Source of the DNA: Isoptericola jiangsuensis
GTDB lineage: Bacteria > Actinomycetota > Actinomycetes > Actinomycetales > Cellulomonadaceae
Direction: 5' to 3'
NCBI RefSeq assembly: GCF_002563715.1
Contig: NZ_PDJJ01000001.1
Coordinates: 1,178,001-1,242,000 of the forward strand
Length of the DNA stretch: 64,000 bases
Shown here: positions 8,101 through 16,966 of the stretch, in pieces
How the letters are laid out: the number at the start of each line of letters is the position of its first letter
How positions within the stretch are numbered: position 1 is the first letter of the stretch
Made by a program: the position numbers and the translations under genes
The notes under the pieces: model-generated
Seen by the model: only the letters and a program-made list of their open reading frames with translations
What the model was told of the DNA's origin: nothing
Databases searched by the model: none

Positions 8101-9716
8101 GCGGCGGCCTCGACCTCATCGCGACGACGGGCCTCCAGCGCGGTGTCGATCTCCTCCACGGTGGCGGACAACGCCTTGGCGGCGTCGAGCATCGTCGAGG
8201 TGAAGGCGCTGGTGCTCTCGTTCCACGTGCTCATCCGGCTCGTGGTGTGTCGCTCCACCGCCTCGGAGTACTCGGTGAACCAGGACGACAGCGAGGTCCG
8301 GAACCCGTCGATCTCGCGGGTGAGGGCTGTCAACGACTCCTCCTGGTGCTCACGCAGCCCTGTGAGATAGGAGTCTTGCTGCTCGCGCATCGCGGCGAGC
8401 AGGGAGCGCTGCTGCTGGTCGAGCCCGTCCAGCCCGTCCTCGAGCAGTCCGGCCGCGCCGTCGATCTTCGCGGCGGCGGACACGGTGGAGACGGTGAGGA
8501 CGCCGAGTCGCTCGGTGAGCCCTTCCAGGGAGGTGGTGGCCTGGGCCTGCTGCGCCGTGACGGAGTCGAGGGTCTCGGTGCTGCGGTCCAGCAGGTCGCC
8601 GAAGGTGGTGCTCGTCGAGGCGAAGGACTCGGAGGTCGCGCGGAGGTGCTCGGCGGCGGGCACGAGCTGCTGCCCGACCTCGTCGAGCCGTCCCGTCGCG
8701 GTCTCGAGGCGATCGACCACGGCAGGCAGGTGCTGGGAGAGCAGCTGGACCTGCTGGCTCGTCAGCTCGCGGATCTGGACCATCCGCTCGTGGTGCTCGT
8801 CCGCCTGCTGGGCCAGCTTCTCGCCGAGGTAGTCGATCGTCTGGGTCAGCGCCCTCGTCGAGGAGTCGAGGCGGTCGGCGAGCGTCGTCCCCAGGGCCTC
8901 GAAGTGTGCCGCGAACTTGCCGACCAGCTGCTCGAACACCTGCTCCGACTGGCGGGCGGCATGCTCCGTGAGTCGTTCCATGGCCGGCGCGACGGCCGCC
9001 TGGAGTGACGCGCCGATCTGCTCGCCGAGACTCGAGAGGTGCTCCTGGCTCGCCGAGGAGCTGTGCATGATGCTGACGAGGGACGCCTCGGCGGTCTGCT
9101 TCTCGAAGCGTTCGTCGATCGTCGCCTGGAGGCGGCGGATGTCGCGCGAGATGCCGCGGCTGCGGCCCTTCTCGAGGGCCTGGACCACCACGCTCCCGAC
9201 GACACCGACCACCGACGTGATGAAGGCGAACCGCGCACCGTTGATGAGGGTGCCCACACCTTCGGTGAGGTGGTCCGTGTCCCCGTTGAGGTCGATCGCG
9301 GAGAGCCCGACGGCGAGCCCGGTGAAGGTTCCGAGCACGCCGAGGACGGTGAGCACGGCCGGACGCGTCAGAAGGATCCTGCTGTGCAGCAGCTCGGGCG
9401 CCAGGGCTTCCGACCGGAAGTGGTAGTCCGCGTCCTGGGTGTTGAGGAGCCGGCCGTCGGGGGATGTGACGAGGGTCTCGTCGAACTCGCCCCACAGGTG
9501 GGCGACTTCCCGTTCGTGCTCCTTCGCCGTGCGTGCCAGGTGGGCGCGGTGCTCCGCCCGGTACGGACCCGGCGTGTCGACCACGGCCTGTACACCGTTG
9601 ATCCTGCGCTTCGCCGTGGCGCGGGCGACCTCGATCTGGATGGCGGTGGTGAGCGCCAGGGCGACGATGACGGCGCAGAACGCGTAGGTGATGACGGTCA
9701 TAGTGTCGGTGGTCAC
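8097..9716 (-). CDS. zorA: ZorA, MotA-like motor with long coiled-coil tail
   Basis: About 539 residues. One membrane helix near residues 8-27 is followed by a cytoplasmic loop, then two MotA/ExbB-like helices at 120-138 (AVLTVLGVLGTFTGLAVGL) and 161-180. From residue 185 to the end runs an almost unbroken Q/E/L-rich coiled coil of about 350 residues, the long cytoplasmic tail that distinguishes ZorA from flagellar MotA. With ZorB it should form the proton-driven membrane sensor that detects phage entry. I chose GTG 9716 because GAGAG lies 6 nt upstream; ATG 9701 is possible but has no ribosome site. It is the first gene of a four-gene operon. Confidence 0.93.
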   Translation of the reverse strand: MTTDTMTVITYAFCAVIVALALTTAIQIEVARATAKRRINGVQAVVDTPGPYRAEHRAHLARTAKEHEREVAHLWGEFDETLVTSPDGRLLNTQDADYHFRSEALAPELLHSRILLTRPAVLTVLGVLGTFTGLAVGLSAIDLNGDTDHLTEGVGTLINGARFAFITSVVGVVGSVVVQALEKGRSRGISRDIRRLQATIDERFEKQTAEASLVSIMHSSSASQEHLSSLGEQIGASLQAAVAPAMERLTEHAARQSEQVFEQLVGKFAAHFEALGTTLADRLDSSTRALTQTIDYLGEKLAQQADEHHERMVQIRELTSQQVQLLSQHLPAVVDRLETATGRLDEVGQQLVPAAEHLRATSESFASTSTTFGDLLDRSTETLDSVTAQQAQATTSLEGLTERLGVLTVSTVSAAAKIDGAAGLLEDGLDGLDQQQRSLLAAMREQQDSYLTGLREHQEESLTALTREIDGFRTSLSSWFTEYSEAVERHTTSRMSTWNESTSAFTSTMLDAAKALSATVEEIDTALEARRRDEVEAAA

Positions 9717-9844
9717 GAGGAGCTCTCTGATCTGTGGTGCACGGGGAGCGACCGGTGGTCGCGGCGATCGTGCCACGGGTGCCTCAGGCGACATGCCGCC
9801 CGATTGGGTGAAATCGTTCTCAAACCATCACGATTCGGTGACGG

Positions 9845-9894
9845 CGGGCGATGACGCGCCGGGTCTCCGTGAGAGCCCGGCGCGTCATCGCCCG
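9845..9894. terminator. 19-bp perfect hairpin after the DUF4190-type gene
   Basis: Positions 9845-9863 pair perfectly with 9876-9894 around a 12-nt loop that can itself pair partly (TCTC with GAGA). It starts 6 nt beyond the leftward stop at 9900, so it should end that transcript before the zorA promoter region. Confidence 0.85.
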
Positions 9895-9899
9895 GCCGT

Positions 9900-10754
9900 T
9901 CACCCCTTCGCGCGGAAGAACACGGGGTCGCTGAACCACCCGGCGGTCAGCGTCCAGGAGCCCTCGGCCCCTGCCGGGACGGCGAGGCAGACGTTGCCCG
10001 TCCCGGTGCCGCCCTCGTAGAGCTCGCCCACGTCCATGAGGTCGTCCGGGATGACACCGCAGCGGTCGCTGTAGGTCACGCTGTCGTCGCCGACGAACTC
10101 GACCGTGAGCTCCACCCACGGCGTGGCGCTCTCGGTGCCGGTGTACGTCGCCTCGACCGGCACGATCCAGTACTCCATGCCGTCGGCCGGCGCGTCGTTG
10201 AACTGGTTCTCTGCGCGGACGTCGTCCCACGCCTCGCGCGGCTTGCCGAGGTCGATGGTCCAGTCGTCGTTGCCGACGGTGTCCGAGAAGCGGTAGGGGT
10301 TCGCCCGGGTACCGGCCTCGGCCTCCTCCGTCGGCTCCTCCGTCGGCTCCGCGGCAGCGTCCTCGGCCGCGTCGTCGGCCGGCTCGGCGCTCTCGGCGTC
10401 GTCGTCGGCGGTGGCCGCCGCGGCGGGTGTGTCGTCGAGCGACTCGGAGACGTCGTCGATCACGGAGCTGTAGTACGCCTGGGAGGCGAGGACGCCGACG
10501 CCGGCGAGGACCGACAGGATGATGCCGGCGACGGCGAGGCCTCGACGAGGGGCGCCGCGACGAGCCTTGACCAGGCCGAGGATCGCGAGGACGAGCCCGA
10601 CCAGCGCCAGGAGGAACGCCACGTTGTTGACGATCGGGACGAGGCACAGGGCGACCGCGACGAGGGCGACGACGAAGCCGGCGACGGCGATCCCGTTCGA
10701 GTGGGCCGGGGCGGGGGTGGCAGGCACGGGCGCCTGCGGGAGCGAGTGGCTCAT
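9900..10754 (-). CDS. Membrane protein with DUF4190-like and DUF4352-like regions
   Basis: 284 residues. After a Pro/Ala-rich lead, a hydrophobic pair of helices (about 22-60) and a third (about 72-92) resemble DUF4190 small membrane domains. A low-complexity acidic linker of D, E, A and T repeats follows (about 105-150). The extracellular C-terminal part carries an immunoglobulin-like pattern with two Cys (DRCGV and NVCLAV), close to DUF4352/telokin-like proteins. The ATG has GAAGGAG about 7 nt upstream. It is not a known Zorya component, and a strong hairpin separates it from zorA. A cell-surface or stress role is possible; function is unknown. Confidence 0.75.
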   Translation of the reverse strand: MSHSLPQAPVPATPAPAHSNGIAVAGFVVALVAVALCLVPIVNNVAFLLALVGLVLAILGLVKARRGAPRRGLAVAGIILSVLAGVGVLASQAYYSSVIDDVSESLDDTPAAAATADDDAESAEPADDAAEDAAAEPTEEPTEEAEAGTRANPYRFSDTVGNDDWTIDLGKPREAWDDVRAENQFNDAPADGMEYWIVPVEATYTGTESATPWVELTVEFVGDDSVTYSDRCGVIPDDLMDVGELYEGGTGTGNVCLAVPAGAEGSWTLTAGWFSDPVFFRAKG

Positions 10755-10849
10755 GAGCACTCCTTCTGTGTGGTGAGCCGGGCCGGCCGGCTCTCGGGGC
10801 GGGAGCTGGGCGCTGCCGCCGTCGGGCGGTGCACACCCGTGGGTGTCGG

Positions 10850-10951
10850 TCAGAGCGGGGTCGTCTTGGGGCGGGTGGCCGTCAGGATCCAGAGCAGGAC
10901 GGGGGCGGTCGTGCCGGCGATCTCTGCGACGAGCTGGAAGGTCGTGGACAT
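10850..10951 (-). CDS. Putative 33-residue hydrophobic micropeptide
   Basis: A short reading frame beginning MSTTFQLVAEIAGTTAPVLL and ending TATRPKTTPL. It has a well-placed ribosome site (AAGGAG, 6 nt before the ATG), one hydrophobic segment in the middle (APVLLWILTA) and a basic tail, so a single-pass small membrane peptide is plausible. It lies 95 bp upstream of the DUF4190-type gene on the same strand and may be co-transcribed. The site and sensible composition support it, but nothing else does. Confidence 0.4.
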   Translation of the reverse strand: MSTTFQLVAEIAGTTAPVLLWILTATRPKTTPL

Positions 10952-11018
10952 CGGTGCTCCTTCGGTGGGACTGCCGAAACCCTCGCAAGCGCTGACTGTT
11001 GAGCCGAAGCAGAAGACC

Positions 11019-11034
11019 GATAAGAGGGCTTATC
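11019..11034. promoter_or_regulatory. GATAAG-AGGG-CTTATC palindrome before the hsd operon
   Basis: A perfect 6-bp inverted repeat with a 4-bp centre, 45 bp before the first gene of the restriction operon. A related element, CGATA...TATCG, lies 73 bp before hsdR. It may be an operator. A possible -10 (TAGGCT) lies near 11069, close to the start codon. Confidence 0.4.
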
Positions 11035-11078
11035 AAGCCGCATAGCGTGCTCGATGGTCCTTCTCCTAGGCTTGCCGC

Positions 11079-13160
11079 ATGCACCCTCAGACCTCTGCTG
11101 CCGGAGTCCCGGAACTGCTGGGCGAGCTCGTCGTCTCGATGCCGGACATCGCGGAGATCGCACACGTCGAGCGCCCGGTGGTGTCGACGTGGCGACGCCG
11201 GTACGCCGGTGCGGACCGGCCGTTCCCGGAGCCTGTGGCGGAAGGTGCGGATGGCTCACTCCGCTTCCGCGCCCTCGACGTCGCCGACTGGATCGACGCG
11301 ACCGGGCGGGGCAACAACCCCCACTTCCGCGCCGACGTCGCGCTGCGGGCCTCGTTCGCCGTGACGGACCCGGACCGCGCGCATCGGCTGCGGAACGGGC
11401 TGGCCGCGATGCTCTGCCTCAAGGACCTGGCCGAGCGGCCCCTCACCGAGCTCGACGACGGCGACCTCCTCGATCTCGCGGACGAGCTGGACCCCGAGGA
11501 CGCCTTCCTCTACTCAGAGGTGGCGGACCTGGGGCAGGACCTGCCCACCGCCGCCGCGCTCGCCGACCTTGCGGCCGAGGCCGCGTACACGCCGGGCAAT
11601 GCTGCGGAGGCTCTGGCCCACGGTGGCCACCGCGCTCGACGACGGATGCCGGCGTCGGCCCTCGTCCCGACGGCGCTGCACGTCGCGGCACGGGTGGCGG
11701 CGCAGATTCACGAGGACGGCCCGATCGCCGACCCGTACCCCGGTGCCGGCGACCTGCTGCGTGCCGTGCTCGCGGGTCACGACAGCGTCGTGCCGCCGGC
11801 GCTGCTCCCTGCGGGTCATCGCGCCGCGAGGCGTCGTCTGGTGGCGCACGGCTGGGAGGTCGGGACGCTCACGGTCGACGGAGTCACACCGGTCCCGCCG
11901 GGCGACGCCCTCGTGGTCGCACAGCTCCCGCCCACGGGGTCGCCGGAGCAGCCGGTGCTCGAGGTGCTCGGCCGGCTCGAAGAGCTGGTGCTCGGGCTGC
12001 ACGAGCACCAGCGGGCCGTCGTCGTCGGCCCGGCGAACGCCCTCGTCGACGCCCTGGAAGGCGACGCCGAGTCGGTCCGCTCCGGGTTGCTGCGCACCGA
12101 GAAGCTGCGTGCCGTCGTCCTGCTGCCTCCGGGCATGATCGTGGACCGCTCGCGGCAGCGACTCGCGCTGTGGATCCTCGGTGCGCCGCCGTCCGACGTC
12201 GCCATCGCCGAGCGCTGGACGATGGTCGCCGACCTGTCGGACCGCGCCGTGCCCGAGCTGCTCGACCCCGCGGTGGTCGAGGACCTGCTCATTGACGTCG
12301 CTGCCTCCATGGGCGGGCCGCGCGACGTGGCGTCGCACGCCTTTCGCTTCGCGCGGTTCGTCCGGATGGCGCCGCTGCTCGCCAGTGGCGGCAGCGTCGT
12401 CGCGGCAGGGCGCCCGACGATCGCCGGGGTCAGGGAGGACGACGGCGCGACCGCGCTGCGCCTCCGCGATCTCGCCGCGTCGCTCGACGGTGGTTCCCGC
12501 GCGCCGCTCGACCTCGCGGTCCGGCGGAGCCCGGCCACCGGGGTGCGGTCGGTACCCCTGTGGGCGCTCGCCGAGCAGCGCCTTCTCAAGAAGTTCGCCG
12601 GCAACCGGGTCGACCCCGACCTGATCGTCGACGCGCCCCCGCGGGACGCCACCCTGCTGCGCGTGGTGGGAGTCCCTGAGCTGACCGGGCAGCGGGAGTG
12701 GGGCACGCGCGGCGTCGACCGGCTCCGGCTGGTCGAGTCCCACCCGTCGGGACGGCTCACGGAGCCGGGCGACGTCGTGTTCACGTCCGCGCCGCACCCG
12801 GCCGCCGTCGTCGACCACGAGGGGTTCTCCGTGGTCGAGTCACCCGCGCAGATCCTGCGGGTCCTGCCGCCCGCACCAACGGCCGACGGCGGGAGCCCGG
12901 CCGCCGTCGTCGTGCCGGAGGTCCTCGCCCGCGACGTCGCCGCTCAGCCGCCCGGCGCCAAGTGGTGGCGGGCATGGGAGACGCGGCTGGTGCCTGCCGA
13001 CCAGGCCGGGGAGGCCGCACGCGTGCTGCGCGCGGTGCGGGAGCGCGCGGCGGCTGCGCGCCGGGAGCTGCGCGCGCTGGACGAGCTCGCCGGGACGCTG
13101 GCCGACGGCGTGACCGCGGGTGTCGTACGGATGCGCTTGGATGGGGGCGAACCCCTGTGA
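11079..13160 (+). CDS. HTH protein with degenerate N6-methylase and S-like domain
   Basis: 693 residues encoded directly before hsdM. Residues 17-45 (MPDIAEIAHVERPVVSTWRRRY) form a helix-turn-helix. Residues 200-400 follow the layout of an HsdM-type methylase, but the key motifs are broken: the SAM-binding DPxxGxG region reads DPYPGAGDLL near residue 218, and the catalytic NPP(F/Y) is AQLPPTG near 281. A fold-like continuation (VVVGPANALV...LLRTEKLRAVVLLPPG) supports homology. The C-terminal part (SGRLTEPGDVVFTSAP...) resembles an HsdS recognition domain, and the end is helical. It is therefore probably a catalytically dead regulator or specificity partner of the restriction system. Its stop is 14 nt before the chosen hsdM start. 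Confidence 0.75.
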   Translation: MHPQTSAAGVPELLGELVVSMPDIAEIAHVERPVVSTWRRRYAGADRPFPEPVAEGADGSLRFRALDVADWIDATGRGNNPHFRADVALRASFAVTDPDRAHRLRNGLAAMLCLKDLAERPLTELDDGDLLDLADELDPEDAFLYSEVADLGQDLPTAAALADLAAEAAYTPGNAAEALAHGGHRARRRMPASALVPTALHVAARVAAQIHEDGPIADPYPGAGDLLRAVLAGHDSVVPPALLPAGHRAARRRLVAHGWEVGTLTVDGVTPVPPGDALVVAQLPPTGSPEQPVLEVLGRLEELVLGLHEHQRAVVVGPANALVDALEGDAESVRSGLLRTEKLRAVVLLPPGMIVDRSRQRLALWILGAPPSDVAIAERWTMVADLSDRAVPELLDPAVVEDLLIDVAASMGGPRDVASHAFRFARFVRMAPLLASGGSVVAAGRPTIAGVREDDGATALRLRDLAASLDGGSRAPLDLAVRRSPATGVRSVPLWALAEQRLLKKFAGNRVDPDLIVDAPPRDATLLRVVGVPELTGQREWGTRGVDRLRLVESHPSGRLTEPGDVVFTSAPHPAAVVDHEGFSVVESPAQILRVLPPAPTADGGSPAAVVVPEVLARDVAAQPPGAKWWRAWETRLVPADQAGEAARVLRAVRERAAAARRELRALDELAGTLADGVTAGVVRMRLDGGEPL

Positions 13161-13174
13161 GGAAGGAACTACGA

Positions 13175-14794
13175 GTGCCACCGAGGACGAAGGCCCCCAC
13201 GCCGTCGGTCGCCACGGCGACCACCATGAAGGAGCTGAAGGACACGCTCTGGAAGGCGGCCGACAAGCTGCGCGGGTCGATGGACGCCAGCCAGTACAAG
13301 GACGTGATCCTGGGGCTCGTGTTCCTCAAGTACGTCTCGGACGCGTTCGCCGAGCGGCGCGAGGCGATCCTCGCCGAGTGTCTCGCCGACGGGCTGAGCG
13401 CCGAGGACGCCGAGCCGCTGCTCGAGGACGTCGACGAGTACCGCAGCGCCGGCGTGTTCTGGGTGCCGGAGCGGGCGCGGTGGGGGTACCTGGCCCAGCA
13501 CGCCAAGGGCCGGGTGGCGACGCTCGACGAGCATGAGGCGTCGATCGGCCAGCTCGTCGACGACGCGATGAGCCACATCATGGGGTCGAACCCGGCGCTC
13601 GCGGGCACGCTGCCCACGACGTTCAACCGGGACAACGTGGACCAGCGGCGGCTCGGCGAGCTCGTCGACCTGTTCTCCTCGGCGCGGTTCACGGGCGTCG
13701 GCGTGGACGGCGAGAAGGTCTCCCGGGCGCGCGACGTGCTCGGCGAGGTCTACGAGTACTTCCTCGGGAAGTTCGCCGCGGCCGAGGGCAAGCGTGGTGG
13801 CGAGTTCTACACGCCGCCGGGTGTGGTGCGCGTGCTCGTGGAGATGCTCGAGCCGTACGCCGGGCGCGTGTACGACCCGGCGTGCGGGTCGGGCGGCATG
13901 TTCGTGCAGGCCGAGAAGTTCCTCGAGCGGCACGGCGCGAACCCGCAGGCGATCAGCGTCGTCGGGCAGGAGCTCAACGAGCGCACGTGGCGCATGGCCA
14001 AGATGAACCTGGCCGTGCACGGGCTCACCGGGGACCTCGGGCCGCGCTGGGGCGACACGTTCGCCCGCGACCTGCACCCGGACCTGCAGGCCGACTACGT
14101 CATGGCGAACCCGCCGTTCAACATCAAGGACTGGGCGCGGGCCACCGACGACGCGCGCTGGACCTACGGCGTGCCGCCCGCGGGCAACGCGAACTACGCG
14201 TGGATCCAGCACATCCTGTCCAAGCTGGCGCCGGGCGGGTCGGCCGGCGTGGTGATGGCCAACGGCTCGATGTCCTCGAACTCCGGGGGAGAGGGCGAGA
14301 TCCGGGCCCAGCTCGTCGAGGCCGACCTCGTCTCGTGCATGGTGGCCCTGCCCACGCAGCTCTTCCGGTCCACGGGGATCCCCGTGTGCGTGTGGTTCTT
14401 CGCCAAGGCCAAGGGGGCCCGGGCCGGCGAGGTGCTCTTCATCGACGCCCGGAACCTCGGGCACATGGTCGACCGCGCCGAGCGGGCGCTGTCCGAGGAG
14501 GACATCGCCCGGATCGCCGGGACATACCACGCCTGGCTCGGGACTCCCTCGGCCGAGGGCGTCGAGTACGCCGACGAGGCCGGGTTCTGCTACTCGGCGA
14601 CGCTCGGCGAGATCAAGGACGCCGGGTATGCGTTGACCCCGGGTCGGTACGTCGGCGTGCCCGAGGTCGAGGACGACGGCGAGCCGATCGAGGAGAAGAT
14701 CGCGCGGCTGACGGGCGAGCTGTTCGCGCAGTTCGACGAGTCGGCGCGGCTGGAGAAGGTCGTCCGCGAGCAGCTCGGGAGGGTCCGTGGCTAA
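13175..14794 (+). CDS. hsdM: Type I restriction system methylase subunit HsdM
   Basis: 539 residues. The N-terminal helical domain begins KELKDTLWKAADKLRGSMDASQYKDVILGL..., typical of HsdM_N. The catalytic domain has YDPACGSGGMF (SAM binding, near residue 235) and ANPPFN (catalytic, near 312). It methylates adenine at the site chosen by HsdS and is needed for both protection and restriction. GTG 13175 is preferred because AAGGA lies 7 nt upstream; an in-frame GTG at 13157 overlapping the previous stop is an alternative. The end overlaps hsdS by 8 nt. Confidence 0.95.
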   Translation: MPPRTKAPTPSVATATTMKELKDTLWKAADKLRGSMDASQYKDVILGLVFLKYVSDAFAERREAILAECLADGLSAEDAEPLLEDVDEYRSAGVFWVPERARWGYLAQHAKGRVATLDEHEASIGQLVDDAMSHIMGSNPALAGTLPTTFNRDNVDQRRLGELVDLFSSARFTGVGVDGEKVSRARDVLGEVYEYFLGKFAAAEGKRGGEFYTPPGVVRVLVEMLEPYAGRVYDPACGSGGMFVQAEKFLERHGANPQAISVVGQELNERTWRMAKMNLAVHGLTGDLGPRWGDTFARDLHPDLQADYVMANPPFNIKDWARATDDARWTYGVPPAGNANYAWIQHILSKLAPGGSAGVVMANGSMSSNSGGEGEIRAQLVEADLVSCMVALPTQLFRSTGIPVCVWFFAKAKGARAGEVLFIDARNLGHMVDRAERALSEEDIARIAGTYHAWLGTPSAEGVEYADEAGFCYSATLGEIKDAGYALTPGRYVGVPEVEDDGEPIEEKIARLTGELFAQFDESARLEKVVREQLGRVRG

Positions 14795-15947
14795 TATCCA
14801 AGCTGGAGTGCTGGGCGATTTTTGCAGGTTCAGGGCCGGCGGACCTTTTCCTCAGAGTGAGCAAGGCAACAAATCTGGGGAAGTTCCGTTCATCAAGGTA
14901 AGCGATCTCTCGAAAAATGGGAACTCGCCCGCCATTGTCAATGCCAACAATTGGCTTCATGGGGACCAGTTGGAGCGGCTTCGCCCAGTACTAGCGCCAG
15001 CAGGGAGCGTTGTTTTCGCAAAGATCGGTGAGGGTCTTAAGGCAGAGCGACTGAGGCGATTGTCGCGCGATACGGCGATCGACAACAACTTAATGGTGGC
15101 AGTTCCGAACGAAGAGCGAGTTGTCCCAGGCTTCCTGTTTTACTACTTGCAGACAGTCGGAATCTCAAACTTGGCTGTTGGCAGCGCACTCCCGTATCTC
15201 AAGCAGTCCGACCTGAGTGACCTCCCTTGCCAGCTCCCAAGCCTCGGCGTCCAGGCGGCGATCGCCGACGTCCTGGGCGCCCTCGACGACAAGATCGCGG
15301 CCAACACCCAGCTCGCCACCACCGCCGACGAGCTCGCTGGAGCCCTACTACGGAGCCACGTCGATCCCACCGCTCGGACAACGCTCACCGACATTGCCGA
15401 GGTCATCATGGGCTCGTCCCCGACCGGCGAGACCTTGAACGAGGAAGGCGAAGGCGTCCCCTTCTTCCAGGGCGTGAGGGACTTCGGGTTTCGCTTCCCG
15501 GCGCGGCGGGTCTGGACCACAAGCCCGACTCGGTTCGCCGAAGAGGCGGATGTGCTCGTCAGTGTTCGAGCGCCGGTCGGATCGATCAATGTTGCCTCCG
15601 AGCGGTTGTGCGTCGGCCGAGGCCTCGCAGCGGTCCGGGCGCGAGATGGCCGCCAGGCGACTCTTCTCCATCTGTTGCGGCATGTGCCCGACGTCTGGCT
15701 GCCCTTCGAAGCCGAGGGGACTGTCTTCGGATCCATCAACCGTGCTCAGTTGCACGCTCTGGACCTCCCAGTTGTGCCAAGAGACGTGGCTGGGAGTCTG
15801 GAGTCCGAAATCTCCGCCTTGGAGAGCCGGATCCGCTTCGCTGTGGTTGAGAACCAGAAGCTTGCTGCCACGCGCGACGCCCTCCTGCCCGCCCTCATGT
15901 CCGGCAAGCTCCGCGTCGAGGGGGCCGCAGAGGTGGCCGGGCTGTGA
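14787..15947 (+). CDS. hsdS: Type I restriction specificity subunit HsdS
   Basis: 386 residues with the usual two half-subunits: a first target-recognition domain (about 1-140), a conserved spacer helix (LGALDDKIAANTQLATTADELA, read across 168-190), a second recognition domain (about 195-340) and a final spacer ending LAATRDALLPALMSGKLRV. It determines the DNA sequence methylated and cut. The first recognition domain has strikingly low GC for this genome (roughly 50 percent from 14795 to 15230), while the spacer and second domain return to normal, which suggests the domain was swapped in recently. Eight-nt overlap with hsdM. Confidence 0.93.
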   Translation: MANIQAGVLGDFCRFRAGGPFPQSEQGNKSGEVPFIKVSDLSKNGNSPAIVNANNWLHGDQLERLRPVLAPAGSVVFAKIGEGLKAERLRRLSRDTAIDNNLMVAVPNEERVVPGFLFYYLQTVGISNLAVGSALPYLKQSDLSDLPCQLPSLGVQAAIADVLGALDDKIAANTQLATTADELAGALLRSHVDPTARTTLTDIAEVIMGSSPTGETLNEEGEGVPFFQGVRDFGFRFPARRVWTTSPTRFAEEADVLVSVRAPVGSINVASERLCVGRGLAAVRARDGRQATLLHLLRHVPDVWLPFEAEGTVFGSINRAQLHALDLPVVPRDVAGSLESEISALESRIRFAVVENQKLAATRDALLPALMSGKLRVEGAAEVAGL

Positions 15948-16058
15948 CTGATCGCGCGGAGCTCGTCGGGTCGCTGGGTTCAGAGGCCGAGTTCACCCGA
16001 CGGGCCCGCGCGCTCTCTTGCCACCAGGTCGCACCCACGCGTAGATTCGAACCACTAG

Positions 16059-16104
16059 ATCCCCCACGCCTCTCAGCGATGCGCAAATCGGGGGATTTTC
16101 TTTG
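16059..16104 (+). terminator. Possible U-tailed terminator after hsdS
   Basis: ATCCCCC (16059-16065) pairs with GGGGGAT (16090-16096), followed by TTTCTTTG. The loop is about 24 nt with a small internal CGC/GCG pairing. It lies about 110 nt past the hsdS stop and just before the broken Abi gene. Confidence 0.4.
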
Positions 16105-16118
16105 CCCGGGAGCGATCG

Positions 16119-16966
16119 ATGACGACGGCTCCGCCGGTGCGTTCGCGGGGCACCCGGCGCTACACGAAGCCGGCGCTCGACCACGAGGACCTCGTCGACC
16201 GGATGATCGACCGCGGTCTGGTCGTCCCCGATCGCGACCGCACGCTGCGCTACCTGAGGCACATCGGCTACTACCGGTTCTCCCCGTACCTCATCCCCTT
16301 CCGCGTCACGCCGTCGAGCGAGAAGTTGCGCGACGGCACGTCGTTCGACCAGGTCCTCGACCTCTACGTCTTCGACCGAGAGCTCCGACTGCTGGTCATG
16401 GACGCGATCGAGCGCATCGAGGTCGCAGTCCGGGCTGCGTTGACAGACTCCATGTCGCTGCAGCACGGCGGCCCCTTCTGGTACACGGATCCGCAGCACT
16501 TCCGCGACCGGGAGAAGCACAGGAAGTCGCTCGCCATCGTCCGCAAGGTGTGTCGGGGCCAGGTCCGGGGCCGCGAGGACTCCCTGGTCGATGACCTCTC
16601 CCACCGGTCACTTCCTGGCTGTGGACCTACGTGCGGGTGCGCAACATCTGTGCCCACCACGGCCGGCTCTGGAACGTCGGGCTCGGCGTCTACCCGGCGA
16701 TCCCCAAGCCGTCGACCATCGAATGGCTCAGCGACGCGGAGGTCCTCACCGCTGTCCCGGACCGCCGGAAGCGGCTGTACCCGGTCCTCGCGTCCCTGCA
16801 GAGCGTGCTCGGCGCCGTCTCCCCGCGGTCGTCGTGGGCTCAGCGGCTCAGCGACCTCCTCGACAAGCACCCTGACGTGCCGCTGCGGGGCATGGGCATT
16901 CCCGCCGACTGGCGGGACGACACCTTCTGGGCGTCCCGCCTGACACCGACGACGAACGGACGGTGA
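16119..16966 (+). pseudogene. Broken Abi_2 (AbiD/AbiF-type) abortive infection gene
   Basis: The first 165 residues are a clear Abi_2 start: YTKPALDHEDLVDRMIDRGL, then LRYLRHIGYYRFSPYLIPFR, FDRELRLLVMDAIERIEVAVRAAL. After about 16610 this frame becomes nonsense. The expected C-terminal signature SWLWTYVRVRNICAHHGRLWN appears at about 16613-16675 in another frame and continues to a stop at 16966. The roughly 50 residues that normally join the two parts are missing, so an internal deletion with a frame change has inactivated the gene. The ATG has GGGAG 7 nt upstream. Intact homologues kill or arrest infected cells. Confidence 0.85.

Noticed and set aside
10988-10997. Single AGCGCTGACT like the array core
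   Set aside because: Only one copy with no 20-bp spaced neighbours; likely chance, though it lies before the restriction operon.
16025-16066. tRNA-like fragment (GATTCGAACC on the plus strand)
   Set aside because: Only a T-loop-like stretch is present; the flanking arms do not pair and no anticodon or acceptor stem can be built.
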